The position numbers and the translations under genes are program-made. The notes beneath the pieces were generated by a model that was not told the DNA's origin, did no database searches, and was given only the letters and a program-made list of their open reading frames with translations. From positions 4,037,822 through 4,101,821 of the forward strand of contig NZ_HF570108.1 in the NCBI RefSeq assembly GCF_000297395.2: a DNA stretch of 64,000 nucleotides. Direction: 5' to 3'. Below, in pieces: positions 62,298 to 64,000 of this stretch (its first letter is position 1; each line of letters opens with the position of its first letter). This stretch comes from Micromonospora lupini str. Lupac 08. GTDB lineage: Bacteria; Actinomycetota; Actinomycetes; Mycobacteriales; Micromonosporaceae.

Positions 62298-63497
62298 TCA
62301 GCGGCGGACGCCACCCTCGGTGAGGAAGCGGGCGATCGGGAGGGTCGCCGCTCCCAGGGCCACCGCGTCCACGCCGAGCCGGCACAGCTCGATCGACGCC
62401 TGCTCGTACGGCTGGCGCAGCGCCTGCCGACCGGCGGCCTCGCGCACGGCCGGCAGCAGGTCGCCCAGCACCATCGCCGCCCAGCCGCCGAGGACCACCC
62501 GCTCCGGGTTGAACAGGTTGATCAGGTTGGCCACCCCCGCGCCGAGGTAGCCCGCGGTGTCGTCCAGCACCCGGCGGGCGGTGGCCGAGGAGTCGGCGGC
62601 GGCGACGAGCGCGGAGAGCTGCGACTCCTCGTCCACGCCCGGCACCTGGCGACCCCGACGCGCCTCGCGGTAGCGGTCGATGATCGCCTCCGCCCCCACG
62701 TACGCCTCCAGGCAGCCGCGCGCGCCGCAGCGGCAGGCCCGGCCGCCGTACACCAGGGTGGTGTGCCCCCACTCCCCCGCGCTGCTGGACGCGCCCCGGT
62801 AGGTGACGCCGTTGGTGACCACTGCCGCGCCCACGCCGGAGCCGACAAGTGCGAAGACGGCGTGCCGGGCGCCGCGCCCGGCGCCGAACCACATCTCGGC
62901 CTGGCCGAGGGTCTTCGCGCCGTTGTCGATGTGCAGCGGCAGGTCGGTGCCCGCGCCGATGAGGCGTTCCAGCGGCACCCGGTCCCAGCCGAGGGCCTGG
63001 GCGTGCACGACCGCCTCGACGCCCTGCTCGACCACGCCGGAGACACCGATGCCGACGCCGAGGACGTCGGCGGTGGCCACCCGGGCCTGGCCGGTGACCG
63101 CCTCGATGCCGGCCAGCACGTGCCCGGCGACCACGGCGGGCTCGGTGCGCGCCGGGTCGAGCGGGTACTCGATGCTGGCGAGCAGGCTCATCGCGAAGTC
63201 GAACAGCTCGACGCGGACCCGGGTCTCGCCGACGTCCACGCCGATCACGAAGGCGTACCGGGGGGCGACCCGCAGCAGCATGCTGGGGCGGCCACCGTCG
63301 GACTCGGCGGCGCCGGCCTCGGCCACGACGCCCTCGTCGATCAGGTCGGCCACCACGTTGCTCACCGCCGGCTGACTCAGCCCGGTGCTGCGCACCAGAT
63401 CCTGCCGGGTGAGCGGAGCGTCGAGGAAGAGCTTCGTCAGCAGGGCGGACCTGTTGCGCAGCCGGACGCTCCGGTTGGTGGCTCGTGCCAGCTCCAC
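62298..63497 (-). CDS. ROK-family transcriptional repressor
   Basis: 399 residues from GTG 63497 (GAGGTG upstream). N-terminal winged helix (LTRQDLVRSTGLSQPAVSNV) and ROK sugar-kinase-like domain with the zinc-type motif CRCGARGCLEAYVG and VGSGVGAAVV. ROK repressors sense sugars. It is divergent from the ABC sugar-binding gene, which it probably controls. Confidence 0.9.
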   Translation of the reverse strand: MELARATNRSVRLRNRSALLTKLFLDAPLTRQDLVRSTGLSQPAVSNVVADLIDEGVVAEAGAAESDGGRPSMLLRVAPRYAFVIGVDVGETRVRVELFDFAMSLLASIEYPLDPARTEPAVVAGHVLAGIEAVTGQARVATADVLGVGIGVSGVVEQGVEAVVHAQALGWDRVPLERLIGAGTDLPLHIDNGAKTLGQAEMWFGAGRGARHAVFALVGSGVGAAVVTNGVTYRGASSSAGEWGHTTLVYGGRACRCGARGCLEAYVGAEAIIDRYREARRGRQVPGVDEESQLSALVAAADSSATARRVLDDTAGYLGAGVANLINLFNPERVVLGGWAAMVLGDLLPAVREAAGRQALRQPYEQASIELCRLGVDAVALGAATLPIARFLTEGGVRR

Positions 63498-63572
63498 TCG
63501 TCACCTCGTTCCCGTCGGCCGTTGGTGGCGACTGTAACCGCACCGTGCTTGACGACCCACCGGCCAGCAACT

Positions 63573-63592
63573 TTAATGACGACATTCATTAA
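63573..63592. promoter_or_regulatory. Candidate ROK operator
   Basis: TTAATGA and TCATTAA, 6 bp apart, form a 7-bp inverted repeat in an otherwise GC-rich region between the divergent ROK and sugar-binding genes. Confidence 0.6.
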
Positions 63593-63731
63593 GCCGTGAT
63601 GTAACTCCCGGGAAACGCCGACGGACCCCCGACGGCGCATCCGGAGAAACCCCGTCCGCAGCCGGCCACGTCGCCGCCCCTATCGACGACGACGGTCGGC
63701 GGACCCCCACCACGCACCGGAAGGGCTGACC

Positions 63732-64000
63732 GTGTCGAGACGACACCTCGGGATATTCACCGCCGCCGTACTGGCCGCCGCATCGCTCACCGCCTGCGGC
63801 GGCTCCGGCGACGACTCCGCCGCATCGCCCAAGACCCTCACCTACTGGGCCAGCAACCAGGGCGCCAGCCTGGAGGCCGACAAGACCACCCTCCAGCCGG
63901 AGCTGGACAAGTTCGAGAAGCAGACCGGCATCAAGGTCAACCTCGAGGTGGTCCCCTGGTCGGACCTGCTCAACCGGCTGCTCGCCGCCGCCGCCTCGGG
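63732..64000 (+). CDS. Sugar ABC transporter substrate-binding lipoprotein, truncated by window edge
   Basis: First 89 codons from GTG 63732 (GGAAGGG upstream). Signal peptide with lipobox LTAC (Cys about residue 22), then a Gly/Ser/Asp linker and the typical family 1 start LTYWASNQGASLEADKTT, then FEKQTGIKVNLEVVPWSDLL. It begins a sugar uptake operon that continues beyond the window. Confidence 0.88.
   Translation, partial: MSRRHLGIFTAAVLAAASLTACGGSGDDSAASPKTLTYWASNQGASLEADKTTLQPELDKFEKQTGIKVNLEVVPWSDLLNRLLAAAAS

Overview
The window is a very high-GC actinobacterial chromosome segment. Gene style (many GTG and TTG starts, overlapping stops and starts, strong third-position GC bias), a complete FxSxx-COOH peptide system, an ECF42 sigma factor with its DGPF partner, and ROK- and SARP-type regulators suggest Micromonosporaceae, probably Micromonospora or a close relative. 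This is inferred from content; no 16S rRNA or tRNA gene was seen.

Layout. (1) 1-17.3 kb: a leftward, tightly coupled cluster for a phage-tail-like contractile injection system (sheath, tube, spike, PAAR-like tip, gp25-like and J-like baseplate proteins). It also carries two large proteins where cargo could sit, one with a PD-(D/E)XK-like nuclease signature, and ends at a truncated SARP regulator. (2) 17.4-18.4 kb: a secreted guanyl-type ribonuclease with a barstar-like inhibitor. (3) 18.6-27.1 kb: small membrane proteins, a DUF559-type protein, an AhpD-like protein, an M20 peptidase, a YbdK-type ligase, an iodotyrosine-deiodinase-like flavoprotein and a FOXRED2-like flavoprotein. (4) 27.1-41.7 kb: an accessory, defence-like island, part of it visibly less GC-extreme. 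It has a Crp/Fnr regulator, a Pycsar-type membrane effector (PycTM-like), a divergent class III nucleotide cyclase, a STAND/HEAT-like protein and an unknown protein, followed by a GntR regulator, a DivIVA-domain protein, a second DUF559 protein, a Fic protein and a Roco (LRR-Roc-COR) GTPase. (5) 41.7-48.7 kb: ABC exporter/MarR pair, an asparagine-synthase-like amidotransferase, a second YbdK-type protein, and an ECF42 sigma factor with its YCII/DGPF protein. (6) 49.0-57.9 kb: the fxs RiPP system (precursor, radical SAM, HExxH protein; then TIR-like and ParA/TIR/NB-ARC/TPR proteins on the other strand), with an 88-bp tandem repeat array between the converging halves. (7) 58-64 kb: amine oxidase, secreted discoidin/beta-helix protein, ROK repressor and the start of a sugar ABC operon.

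The most interesting candidate is 28.0-32.7 kb. A cyclase and a PycTM-like effector are divergently arranged. The cyclase C-terminus and the N-terminus of the next protein share a short Asn/Gly-rich motif (GxNAFGNxNxI) resembling bacterial amyloid signalling motifs. A Crp/Fnr protein with an apparently intact cyclic-nucleotide cassette lies next to the effector. This looks like a Pycsar-related system with an added STAND-like partner; I do not know it as described.
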